Assembly: GCA_025927665.1 (NCBI GenBank)
Contig: JAICKZ010000024.1
Span: forward strand, 1-16,691
Length of the DNA stretch: 16,691 nt
Source: Steroidobacteraceae bacterium
GTDB lineage: Bacteria > Pseudomonadota > Gammaproteobacteria > Steroidobacterales > Steroidobacteraceae
Direction: 5' to 3'
The notes beneath the pieces are model-generated. The model did not search any database, was not told the origin of the DNA, and saw only the letters and a list, made by a program, of their open reading frames with translations. Numbering within the stretch: the first letter of the stretch is position 1; every line of letters begins with the position of its first letter. Positions 6,016 to 14,265 of this stretch are shown here, piece after piece. The translations under genes were made by a program, and so were the position numbers.

Positions 6016-7203
6016 CTATTTCAACAGTGCATCTAACCCACGCTGCAAATCATGTTTAATATCTAACAGGTCTTCCAGACCCACCGAAATTCTTATCAAG
6101 CCTTCAACGATACCTGCACGATCACGTTCACTTTGCGTGATACGTGCATGAGTGGTTGTTGCTGGATGCGTAATGGTGGTTTTGACATCACCGAGATTCG
6201 CCGTGATGGATAACATACGCGTTGCATCAATGACACTCCATGCAGCTTCGCGACCTCCTTTCACCACAAAAGCAATGATGCCACCAAATCCACTTTGCTG
6301 ACGGCTTGCAAGTTGATGTTGAGGATGCGATATCAAGCCCGCATAATGCACGTGAGTAACCGCTGGATGCTGTTCCAGCCATTGTGCAAGTTCCAAAGCC
6401 GCTGCCGAATGGGCACGCATGCGCAGACTCAATGTTTCAAGACCTTTTAGCAACACCCACGCATTAAATGGGCTCATGCTTGGACCAGCGGTACGCATAA
6501 ATCCAAACACATCAGACCCCACCAATGCTTTGCTGCCTACCACTGCACCGCCCAACACACGGCCCTGACCGTCAAGATACTTGGTCGCGGAATGAATGGT
6601 GACATCCGCCCCCAATGCCAGTGGCTTTTGCAACGCAGGGGTACAAAAGCAATTGTCTACCGCAAACACGATGCCTTTTTCCTGAGCAATACGTGCAATG
6701 CCTTGGATATCACCAATCGCTGATAAAGGATTGGAGGGAGTTTCGAGAAAAAGTAATTTGGTGTTCGGTTTAATCGCCGCTCGCCAAGCATCCAACTGCT
6801 GCGGCGGTACGTAACTAATTTCCACTCCAAACTTTACAAAGTAACGATTGAACAGCGACATGATGGAACCAAAAACACTGTCGGAACATACTACGTGATC
6901 ACCGGTTTTGAGCACGGCCATACACAATGACAACACGGCACTCATACCTGAGGAAGTTGCCACGCAAGCTTCGCCGCCTTCCATTGCTGCCAATCGCTCT
7001 TCAAAGCAACGTACCGTAGGGTTAGTAAAGCGAGAGTAAATATTACCTACAGCGCCTTCTACGAATCGCGTTGCCGCATCAGCAGCACTCTCGAATACAA
7101 AGCTGGAAGTTGGATAGATGGGTTCGGAATGTTCGCCCTCATGAGTACGCGCATGACCTGATCGGATTGCTAGTGTGGCTAAATGAAGTTCTTCGTCGTG
7201 CAT
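6016..7203 (-). CDS. metZ: O-succinylhomoserine sulfhydrylase (PLP-dependent)
   Basis: 395-residue cytosolic PLP enzyme of the Cys/Met-metabolism family. It makes homocysteine directly from O-succinylhomoserine and sulfide, the direct sulfhydrylation branch of methionine synthesis. Seen in sequence: YSRFTNPT (56-63), phosphate-cup SSGMSA (84-89), the cofactor-ring aspartate D183 in AVDN, and the Schiff-base lysine K208 in HSATKYLDGQGRVLGGAV. The DGQGRVLGGAV run is characteristic of MetZ rather than of cystathionine gamma-synthase. The N-terminal TLAIRSGHARTHEGEHSEPIYPTSSF part is also typical, and length is normal. ATG 7203 lacks a good ribosome site, but the alignment start fits. It is divergent from the FIST gene across 98 bases. 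No obvious S-box or other riboswitch is visible upstream. Confidence 0.96.
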   Translation of the reverse strand: MHDEELHLATLAIRSGHARTHEGEHSEPIYPTSSFVFESAADAATRFVEGAVGNIYSRFTNPTVRCFEERLAAMEGGEACVATSSGMSAVLSLCMAVLKTGDHVVCSDSVFGSIMSLFNRYFVKFGVEISYVPPQQLDAWRAAIKPNTKLLFLETPSNPLSAIGDIQGIARIAQEKGIVFAVDNCFCTPALQKPLALGADVTIHSATKYLDGQGRVLGGAVVGSKALVGSDVFGFMRTAGPSMSPFNAWVLLKGLETLSLRMRAHSAAALELAQWLEQHPAVTHVHYAGLISHPQHQLASRQQSGFGGIIAFVVKGGREAAWSVIDATRMLSITANLGDVKTTITHPATTTHARITQSERDRAGIVEGLIRISVGLEDLLDIKHDLQRGLDALLK

Positions 7204-7301
7204 AAGGATAGTGCTCAGTAATACGCTATATAATACGTGACAATTTTCAGATAGGCTCTAGAAACTTAGAACCTCAACTTACATTCAATCAAACGCAATA
7301 C
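7204..7301. promoter_or_regulatory. Divergent promoter region, metZ and FIST gene
   Basis: 98 bases separate the divergent starts. A perfect TATAAT on the plus strand (7229-7234) is a possible -10 for the FIST gene, although the bases 17 upstream do not match a -35. The minus strand offers an overlapping TATTAT-like string for metZ. Any regulator bound here could affect both genes. Confidence 0.3.
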
Positions 7302-8501
7302 ATGCAAATGCAATGGGCCTCCGTTAGTACCACAGAACCAATTATTGCCGACGCAATTACGCAGGCGTCCGACCGATTGATGGACATACTTTGGCAAGAA
7401 CCTGACCTGGTATTTGTATTTGTTGCCACCAATCATCGTTCACAATTTAGCTTACTCCCTTCGTTATTAAGGCAGGAATTTACAACTGCCACTGTATTGG
7501 GTTCCCTGTGTCAGAACAGCATTGGTGAAGGGCGTGAACACGAAGATGAATCCACAATTACTTTATTCGGCGCATCACTTCCCGATGTGAAACTGCAAAC
7601 TGCCCATCTTGCTGAGAAACACTTACCTCCGACCTATGCCGAACGCAGTTTGTGGGATAGCTTATTACATTTAACGGAGGTACCTGAATGCATGGTGGTG
7701 CTTGCGGCTCCATTTACCATTGACACAGAACTCTTTCTCAAAGGATTGGACCGACACTATCCAACGACTACTAAATTGGGCGGATTGGCGAGTGGTGTCG
7801 ATCAATCCGAAACACCATGCTTGCTGTTAAATGATCAGATCTACACCTCGGGCATCATCACACTTGCGATGAGTGGCGATATTGCCGTTGATACACTGGT
7901 GGCACAAGGTTGTCGTCCAATCGGCGATCCGATGTTCGCCAATAACACGCACGAAAACCTGATCATCGAACTGGATGGCAAAGTACCCCGCGACGTATTG
8001 ACAGAGTTACATGGAAAACTTGATCGAGCTGACCGACAGTTATTTACCAACTCGCTGTTTCTTGGCATCGCCATGGAAGCACAGCGTGAACACTACGCAG
8101 CGGGCGACTTTCTGATACGCGCCATTCTCGGTCTTGATCCACAAAGTGGTGCACTGTGGATCAACTCACCGGTGCCAACTCATAGTGTGGTGCAACTACA
8201 TGTACGTGATGCCGCTACCTCAGCACAAGAATTAGAGCAAATATTGCAACGCTATCGGTCTTCGCCTAATTCCAATCTTGCAGCCAGTGCATTGCTGTTT
8301 TCATGCACTGGTCGTGGCGTGCAATTGTATGGCCATGCCAATCATGACACTAACGCATTCAAACAGGCATTGAGTGATATTCCATTGGCCGGATGTTTCT
8401 GTAATGGCGAAATTGGCCAAGTGCGTGGACTAACTTATTTACACAGCTTCAGCAGTGTGTTTGGTATTTTTAGAAACAAGGCAAGCCTTAATACACATTA
8501 G
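7302..8501 (+). CDS. FIST-domain (FIST_N plus FIST_C) putative ligand-sensing protein
   Basis: 399-residue protein matching stand-alone FIST proteins. The N-terminal FIST region is about residues 30-215, including LLPSLLRQEFTTATVLGSLCQNSIGEG and KLGGLASGVDQ; the C-terminal region is about 235-390, including GDFLIRAILGLDPQSGALWI, ALLFSCTGRG and AGCFCNGEIGQV with LHSFSSVFGIFR at the end. FIST domains are predicted to sense small ligands, possibly amino acids, and in some proteins are fused to kinases or methyl-accepting domains. No output domain, membrane segment or signal peptide is fused here, so it must act through partners, or as an enzyme. Start ATG 7302 has a poor ribosome site; ATG 7308 is possible. 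It ends convergent to the ATP-grasp gene. Neighbouring metZ makes an amino-acid-related ligand a guess only. Confidence 0.88.
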   Translation: MQMQWASVSTTEPIIADAITQASDRLMDILWQEPDLVFVFVATNHRSQFSLLPSLLRQEFTTATVLGSLCQNSIGEGREHEDESTITLFGASLPDVKLQTAHLAEKHLPPTYAERSLWDSLLHLTEVPECMVVLAAPFTIDTELFLKGLDRHYPTTTKLGGLASGVDQSETPCLLLNDQIYTSGIITLAMSGDIAVDTLVAQGCRPIGDPMFANNTHENLIIELDGKVPRDVLTELHGKLDRADRQLFTNSLFLGIAMEAQREHYAAGDFLIRAILGLDPQSGALWINSPVPTHSVVQLHVRDAATSAQELEQILQRYRSSPNSNLAASALLFSCTGRGVQLYGHANHDTNAFKQALSDIPLAGCFCNGEIGQVRGLTYLHSFSSVFGIFRNKASLNTH

Positions 8502-8533
8502 CGATTGAAAACTGTCAATCATCTTGATTGAAC

Positions 8534-8548
8534 GCCATTGTGAATGGC
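8534..8548. other. Hairpin between convergent FIST and ATP-grasp genes
   Basis: GCCATT (8534-8539), loop GTG and AATGGC (8543-8548) form a perfect 6-bp stem in the 114-base convergent gap. A second, weaker set of GATTG/CAATC/GATTG copies lies at 8503-8530. No T tract follows on either strand, so this may be a rho-dependent or weak bidirectional terminator. Confidence 0.28.
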
Positions 8549-8615
8549 AATCGTTTGGCAACTATCGTTCATACGAAGTAAATTCATCTGCATTTACATT
8601 GAGTCATCAACTCTG

Positions 8616-9641
8616 TCATGCACGCCATGCCGCTTTGTACCCAAGTCCCAACTTCACGATTTTATCCAACAAGGTTGCATAGTCGTCCCCTGCATGCGCC
8701 GCCGAAGCAGCAAAGTCTTCATCCGCGGACAAACAAGGGTTGGCATTGGCTTCCAATACATACAATTGATTGTCAGCACCAAGCCGAAAATCAAGTCGTG
8801 CGTAGCCAGTCAATGACAAAGCACGGTATATTTGTTTCGATACCATATCGATATGTGATCGCAGAGTGACAGATAACCCTTGCGCGGCATGCGAATCGAT
8901 GCCATGTTGTTTGCGATATCCCGCGTTCCCTTTGGTTCGGCGAGTAGCAATTAATACTTTTTCAGTGGCGCGATTCTTGTGTGTCAATTCCCACACTGGA
9001 TAAGTAATTAATTGTTGATTGCCCAAGACTGCAGCATACAATTCTCGACCGACAATGTATTCCTCAACCAGTGCTGCCGAACCCGTATGGTGATGGATAA
9101 ACTCAACGCGTTCTTTAAGCTTAACCAAATTACTTACCAGCGATGCTTGTGAAATACCAAGAGATGCATCATCACTGACCGATTTGACAAACAATGGATA
9201 ACACAACGACTTCGGAACGGAGATTCTTTTACCCTTTGCCAACACCACAAAGGCCGGTGTCTTGATCTGATGATGGCAGAGAAGTTTTTTTGCCAGTGCT
9301 TTATCGCGCGACAGCAACAATCCACGTGGGCTACAACCCGTATAAGGTTGCTGCATCAATTCCAAGTACGATACAACGTGCTGATCGTAACTGACAATGC
9401 CATTAAATTCTTCGAGTAAGTTGAACGCAATATTCGGCCTCCATTCCACAATCGCTTTACGTAAGGGTTCTAGATCATCACCTAAACCCAGTGAGCGTAC
9501 ATCATGACCCGATGCTTTCAATTGCGTGACGACATCGTACTCGGTGCGAAACTCTTCAATCTGTCGCGGACTATAGCCTTGTAAATTTTCTGGTGGCACC
9601 AATGTTTTATGCATTAGCACCAAAATGCGTTGTGATCTCAT
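8616..9641 (-). CDS. ATP-grasp ligase, D-Ala-D-Ala-ligase-like
   Basis: 341-residue ATP-grasp enzyme. Family features: N-terminal FNLLEEFNG (73-81), LELMQQPYTGC (93-103) resembling the DD-ligase N-domain, the ATP lysine in FVKS (K153), EEYIVGRE (193-200), YARLDFR (D284) and the Mg-binding E297-x-N299 with NP (301-302) near the C-terminus. These residues are intact, so it should use ATP to join a carboxylate to an amine or thiol, but the substrate is unknown. It is unlikely to be the cell's peptidoglycan ddl, given its divergent N-domain and setting. The start ATG 9641 overlaps the stop of the SWIM gene by four bases (ATGA), so translation is probably coupled. It is the last gene of the SNF2-SWIM cassette. 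Confidence 0.9.
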   Translation of the reverse strand: MRSQRILVLMHKTLVPPENLQGYSPRQIEEFRTEYDVVTQLKASGHDVRSLGLGDDLEPLRKAIVEWRPNIAFNLLEEFNGIVSYDQHVVSYLELMQQPYTGCSPRGLLLSRDKALAKKLLCHHQIKTPAFVVLAKGKRISVPKSLCYPLFVKSVSDDASLGISQASLVSNLVKLKERVEFIHHHTGSAALVEEYIVGRELYAAVLGNQQLITYPVWELTHKNRATEKVLIATRRTKGNAGYRKQHGIDSHAAQGLSVTLRSHIDMVSKQIYRALSLTGYARLDFRLGADNQLYVLEANANPCLSADEDFAASAAHAGDDYATLLDKIVKLGLGYKAAWRA

Positions 9642-10567
9642 TTAGGTTTGCGACTCTTCACCTGCGCCGTTTTTTCAACTCGTGTCGGAATACTAATCGG
9701 CATGACCTGCATTCCGTTGGCAACGGCAATAGCGTACTCGCGTGCACTGGCCAATGCAGGTAACAATAGATCGGCAGGCGTTTCAGGCACATTCCATGAC
9801 GCTGGTTTACCTAAACTATTCAATAACGCGCCCGCTGCAACGGGTGTATCAAAATCAAAATGCAGAATCGGCAAGGTGCCAACACCTTGTTCAAAATTGA
9901 CTGCGGAAAGTTCCTCCAGCGATATACTGGAATTGGTTTCAACTGCCTTCGTCGGTAACGAAGTATGTCCGGCGTTGCGTAAATGACTCAGTGCAGCCAA
10001 CACTTCTTCCTTGGTTCGACCGCGCAATTCGAACAACAAAAAGGGATCTGTATCCAGTGCTTCGCCTAGCACGTAGTGAGTGGCCGCAACGTGTTTACAT
10101 GGATTGGCCCAATCTTCACAACCACAATCTGAATCAATATCGTGTGAATTAATTGGAAATAAACTTTTGCCACAAGCGCGAAACAGCGTATTGATTTCCT
10201 TTGGCATTTCACCATTAAGCAACTGCGCAACAAATAGGGCTTGCTGATGCATGTTCAGAATAATCTGTTCCCAAGTTTTGGTATCGAATGCCTCCAGCTT
10301 TAGACTAACGGAATAATTTTCCAATTCATCATCACTGACTAAGGCGGTTACTACGCCGGGTTTAATATGCAAATCGTGGACATGTCCATCGCGCGCATAG
10401 GCGCGACCTCGTCCCAACCGAGCCACTACGTCACGCGATGTATGCTCCAATGCCGCGATCCAGCGATGGCCCCACCAAGTTGCGCTGATAGGTCGTGTCA
10501 TTGGTCTGCTTTGCGCAGGCACTGCAATCACTTCGGCACGTTTGCGCTTTGTCACTTTGTCATTCAT
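9638..10567 (-). CDS. SWIM zinc-finger protein, partner of SNF2 helicase
   Basis: 309-residue protein with a SWIM zinc finger: CGCEDWANPCKH, C148, C150, C157 and H159, i.e. CxCx6CxH. N-terminal WWGHRWIAALE (31-41) and LGRGRAYARDGHVHDLHIKPGVV (51-73) match the SWIM proteins that sit beside bacterial SNF2 helicases, such as YwqB beside YwqA in Bacillus subtilis (from memory). SWIM domains are thought to bind DNA or proteins; a role as DNA-contacting partner of the helicase is inferred. The C-terminal half (200-309) is less conserved, Ala- and Pro-rich, and ends very basic (KSRKPK). It overlaps the SNF2 gene by 8 bases at its start and the ATP-grasp gene by 4 bases at its end, so the three form one translational unit. 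Confidence 0.93.
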   Translation of the reverse strand: MNDKVTKRKRAEVIAVPAQSRPMTRPISATWWGHRWIAALEHTSRDVVARLGRGRAYARDGHVHDLHIKPGVVTALVSDDELENYSVSLKLEAFDTKTWEQIILNMHQQALFVAQLLNGEMPKEINTLFRACGKSLFPINSHDIDSDCGCEDWANPCKHVAATHYVLGEALDTDPFLLFELRGRTKEEVLAALSHLRNAGHTSLPTKAVETNSSISLEELSAVNFEQGVGTLPILHFDFDTPVAAGALLNSLGKPASWNVPETPADLLLPALASAREYAIAVANGMQVMPISIPTRVEKTAQVKSRKPK

Positions 10568-13500
10568 GTGACGTCACTGCTGTCTTTTGTGCACGTGAAG
10601 ATTTGCGCAATGCTTTTCGCTGCAAACGATCTTCATTTTGCTCATCCAGTTCATCTGCGTCAGGTGCATCACCTACTATTGCATTGGGTGCCAATGAGAA
10701 CAACTCACGTAATGCATGATTGTCCAACTCTGTTATCCATGACTCACTGCCGCTTACCACACGTGATGCCAGGTCACGCTTGGCCTCAAGCATGGCATCA
10801 ATTTTTTCTTCTACCGTACCTGCGCACAGCAATTTATAAACCTGCACATTACGTTGCTGGCCAATGCGATGAGCACGATCTGTGGCTTGATCTTCAACAG
10901 CAGGATTCCACCAGCGATCAAAATGAAATACTTCAGTGGCTGCAGTCAAGTTCAAACCCGTTCCGCCCGCCTTCAAGGACACGATCATGATCCGCGACGA
11001 TTTTGGCACTTCTTGAAAACGTCTCACCATTTCATCACGCGCTGTACGGGCCACACCGCCGTGCAGGAATGGAACGGGTTTACCTTGCAAGCGTGACAAC
11101 ACACGCACCAATCGTTCACCCATTTCACGATATTGAGTAAACACCAGCACGCGATCTTGAGTTGCCAACACTTCAATCAGCATTTCGCTCAAACGATCCA
11201 ATTTTCCAGAACGTCCATTCAACGGCCCTTGTTCACGCAAGTAATGCGCAGGATGATTGCAGATTTGTTTTAGTGCCGTTAATAACGCAAGTACCCGACC
11301 ACGTCGGGTAATGCCGTCAGCGGTTTCAATATCGGCAAAAGCTTCATCAATAGCATGTTGATACAACGTAGCTTGTTCTCGTGTAAGTGAACAAAACACC
11401 TTGGTTTCCTGCTTGGGAGGAAGATCGGTGGCAATGCCGGGATCGGTTTTAACGCGACGCAAAATAAATGGCGCGACCATGCGACGCAATCGCAATGCAA
11501 CGTCTTCACGACCATAACGTTCCACTGGAATGGCAATCTCACGACGAAACGTTTCATGTGGTCCAAGGAGTCCGGGATTGAGAAACTCCATGATGGACCA
11601 CAACTCGGCGAGATGATTTTCAACCGGCGTACCAGTAAGCGCAATGCGTGTGGATGATTTTAATGCTCGTGCAATACGTGCAGTTGCAGAACTGGAGTTC
11701 TTGATGAACTGTGCTTCGTCGAGCACCACCACAGAAAATTGAATATCGCGCAACCAACTGGCATCACGGCGCATCAATCCATAACTGGTAATAATTAATT
11801 TACCCGTGCAGTGTGCAGTAAAATCTTCCGCATTTTGAATGCGAGCAATTCCGTAATGACGCACCACTTCAAGCGTTGGTGCAAACCTCGCGATTTCACG
11901 TTCCCAGTTACCGACCACTGAAGTGGGACATACCAACAACATGGGACGCGTGTCGTCGTTACCGACAGCTTGATCGATACTTTGACGATGCAATAGATAG
12001 GCAAGCAATTGCACTGTCTTACCCAAACCCATATCGTCTGCCAGACATGCCCCCAATCCAAGCTGAGTTAGATGTGCCAACCAACTCATGCCACGCTGTT
12101 GATAAGGGCGCAACGTACCAATGAATGTTGTTGGTACCTCCACTTCGCGCACTGTCTCACGCTCACGCATGTGATTAACCAATTCTGCCAATGATCCTTG
12201 CGGCAACACTTGAATACGCAAACCAGAATCAGGTTGATGAATATTTTCTGTAAGCGCCAACGATAACGCGAGCGGCAGACTAATCGTGCCAGCATGTTGC
12301 TCAAGTAACTTGAGTACATGATTTAATTCCTTTGGATCAAGCACCACCCAAGTATCTTGGTAGCGCGCCAGTGGCGTGCGCAGGTCAATCAATTCGTGAA
12401 GTTTTTCGAGGGTAATGGAATCACCCGCAAGCGTCGCTTGCCAGTAATAATTTAATTCATGGTCTCGATCACACTGCCCTTCATCGCCGATGCACATTTG
12501 CATACTCAAACGTTGTTGCGCATCGGAAGTTAGAATCTCTGGCATCTCGACTAATACACCAGCTTGACGTAGCGCTGGAACATGCTTGATAAATTCCCAT
12601 GCCAGTCGTGGTTTTAACTGCATGGCCTCTGGGCGTGGCTTGCGCAGCTCGGCTTCAATAAATGGAAAACTTCGCGATGCAACCGCCAGCATTTGCAACA
12701 ATTGCTCATGAGCTACACGCAATTCGCAATCCAGTTTTGCAGCTGCCACCTGACCAGTCATAAATAATTCACTGGCTGTTACACGCGTTTGAATATCATC
12801 GTCGCGTTGTAACAAAAAATTCAGTTTGAAAAACGTTTCATCATCTTCGGGCAATTGCAATTGCAGACACAAACGAAATTGCTGTACCTGCGTGCCAGCA
12901 ACTGATTGAGTCCAGTGACGCAGTTCAGTTAACACCATTCGTTCTTGCACACCTTGCGGAACAAACTGCGACGCTTCACTTATTAACGCATGTTGTAAAC
13001 GTAACGGCCATGGTGCTCCGGAAAAATCAATAGGTGTCTTTAGTTTTCTTTTGGAAGCAAGCGCCATCTGTTGCTGCCAAGCATTGCGTAGCAGTTGATC
13101 CGCTGCCTTATCCAGAAATTCACGCAGTAATGCCGCGGCACTCCAGATGCGCGTCAGTGTCGCTGGAGTCGCAGGCCGTGCATCCCCAACATTGTTATTG
13201 GCGTCCATTACATGTGGCACAGCATGTGCGGCAATGGGAAATGCATTGACCAATGAAGTGAATCGGTCATGGTCCTGTGGCAAATTGAGCGCCACACTCC
13301 AACGAGCACGTTGATCACCCGCCTGCTTAACAACACGAGGTACTAATCGTTCACGAGCGACTAATTCCAACAGGAATTTTGCAGCAATACTCCATACAGC
13401 GATGGACGTGGGTGCTTGTTCAATTTCAGTTTGTGTCATTGCTGCAAGTTGCGCGACCGCATCAATCAATGGCACAAAATATCCACGCACGCGACGTAAT

Positions 13501-13697
13501 TTGAAAAGCTCATCAGGCAACAACAACGACCCTGATTCACCTGCCACTGCCAGCGGATGATTGGCGACATCACTACCCCATAACAGCATGCGCGGTCGAG
13601 TTGCATCTGGAACGAATACTAGATGCACGCCCGTCGCTGGCAACGCTTCGGTCACCGCTTGTTGCAGTTCGATATTCAGGTCCGCAGGTTCTCGCAT
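10560..13697 (-). CDS. SNF2-family DNA translocase/helicase-like ATPase
   Basis: 1045 residues from ATG 13697. A TTG at 13727 would add 10 residues but has no ribosome site, while the ATG is preceded by TTTGGA. In the 1055-residue numbering, Walker A is DDMGLGKT (564-571), Walker B DEAQ (670-673), motif III LTGTP (697-701), motif V SLKAGGTGLNL (917-927) and motif VI QATDRAHRIGQ (947-957); all are intact. The 540 N-terminal residues are a long accessory region of the type found in bacterial YwqA-like SNF2 proteins, probably containing the DUF3670-like domain (inferred). Such proteins are ATP-driven DNA translocases that remodel protein-DNA complexes; the closest bacterial roles are in repair, transcription recycling (RapA) and some defence systems. 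It overlaps the SWIM gene and starts the three-gene cassette. Confidence 0.96.
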   Translation of the reverse strand: MREPADLNIELQQAVTEALPATGVHLVFVPDATRPRMLLWGSDVANHPLAVAGESGSLLLPDELFKLRRVRGYFVPLIDAVAQLAAMTQTEIEQAPTSIAVWSIAAKFLLELVARERLVPRVVKQAGDQRARWSVALNLPQDHDRFTSLVNAFPIAAHAVPHVMDANNNVGDARPATPATLTRIWSAAALLREFLDKAADQLLRNAWQQQMALASKRKLKTPIDFSGAPWPLRLQHALISEASQFVPQGVQERMVLTELRHWTQSVAGTQVQQFRLCLQLQLPEDDETFFKLNFLLQRDDDIQTRVTASELFMTGQVAAAKLDCELRVAHEQLLQMLAVASRSFPFIEAELRKPRPEAMQLKPRLAWEFIKHVPALRQAGVLVEMPEILTSDAQQRLSMQMCIGDEGQCDRDHELNYYWQATLAGDSITLEKLHELIDLRTPLARYQDTWVVLDPKELNHVLKLLEQHAGTISLPLALSLALTENIHQPDSGLRIQVLPQGSLAELVNHMRERETVREVEVPTTFIGTLRPYQQRGMSWLAHLTQLGLGACLADDMGLGKTVQLLAYLLHRQSIDQAVGNDDTRPMLLVCPTSVVGNWEREIARFAPTLEVVRHYGIARIQNAEDFTAHCTGKLIITSYGLMRRDASWLRDIQFSVVVLDEAQFIKNSSSATARIARALKSSTRIALTGTPVENHLAELWSIMEFLNPGLLGPHETFRREIAIPVERYGREDVALRLRRMVAPFILRRVKTDPGIATDLPPKQETKVFCSLTREQATLYQHAIDEAFADIETADGITRRGRVLALLTALKQICNHPAHYLREQGPLNGRSGKLDRLSEMLIEVLATQDRVLVFTQYREMGERLVRVLSRLQGKPVPFLHGGVARTARDEMVRRFQEVPKSSRIMIVSLKAGGTGLNLTAATEVFHFDRWWNPAVEDQATDRAHRIGQQRNVQVYKLLCAGTVEEKIDAMLEAKRDLASRVVSGSESWITELDNHALRELFSLAPNAIVGDAPDADELDEQNEDRLQRKALRKSSRAQKTAVTSHE

Positions 13698-14048
13698 ACA
13701 TCCAAAGTCAATTACTGTTCCAAACAAAAAAAATAAAATAGCCCAGCGACTACTGTGACGTTTTGATACAAGACTTACAATAGGCGTTGCGTTATTTCGC
13801 GAACAGCCTCACTAAGTGGATTGAATCCAAATTGTTTACCGTCATCGCCATGTTTAGTCACATGACAGCAAAACACGGATCAGTTAACGAAATGATGCAG
13901 ACGTACGCAGGGGAAATCTGATGGATGAGTTTGCGGCTACTGAAAATAATTCAATCACTCGTCACTGAGAGTCCATCAAAATGCACGAGCAAAATTAATT
14001 TGTATCCAACTACAGCGCAGAGTGCAACAATTTTTAGACAGGTTCTAC
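13698..14048. other. Intergenic region upstream of the SNF2 cassette
   Basis: About 350 bases between the ybdD-like stop and the SNF2 start, the likely site of the cassette's promoter. There is a poly-T-rich stretch on the minus strand just before the SNF2 start (13722-13740) and a small dyad GTCA-CA-TGAC (13857-13866). No clean -35/-10, terminator with T tract, small ORF or RNA was found. A promoter in this gap would separate the cassette from cstA-ybdD. Confidence 0.45.
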
Positions 14049-14252
14049 TCAACAGCAGCGCTTCACACCACTCCACTTACGTTGTTGTTCTGTTAGATAA
14101 AATGTACGGCGATCTAGTACTGTGTGATGGGCCGCATCGCCGAGGTGATGCAATTGATGATGTTGTAAATAACGTTCGTATGCATCGTCACCTGTTATGC
14201 GACGTAGATGACTTATCAAGACCTTCACTATGGTTGCAACGTTATTGATCAT
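14049..14252 (-). CDS. YbdD/YjiX-family (DUF466) small protein next to CstA
   Basis: 67-residue protein starting at ATG 14252, 13 bases after the cstA stop (GAG at suitable spacing). It ends WSGVKRCC and carries LRRITGDDAYERYLQHHQ and LDRRTFYLTEQQRKWSGV, matching the YbdD/YjiX family, which in E. coli is encoded directly after cstA or btsT. The terminal double cysteine is conserved in the family. It has no membrane segment. It is presumably an accessory subunit of CstA, but its molecular role is not settled. A longer reading frame extends upstream into cstA, but those residues do not fit the family; the 67-residue form matches the usual length of about 65. Confidence 0.92.
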   Translation of the reverse strand: MINNVATIVKVLISHLRRITGDDAYERYLQHHQLHHLGDAAHHTVLDRRTFYLTEQQRKWSGVKRCC

Positions 14253-14265
14253 AGGAATTCTCAGC

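Noticed and set aside
13925..14248. 107-residue plus-strand ORF opposite the ybdD-like gene
   Set aside because: It is antisense to a recognised family gene and has no family features of its own.
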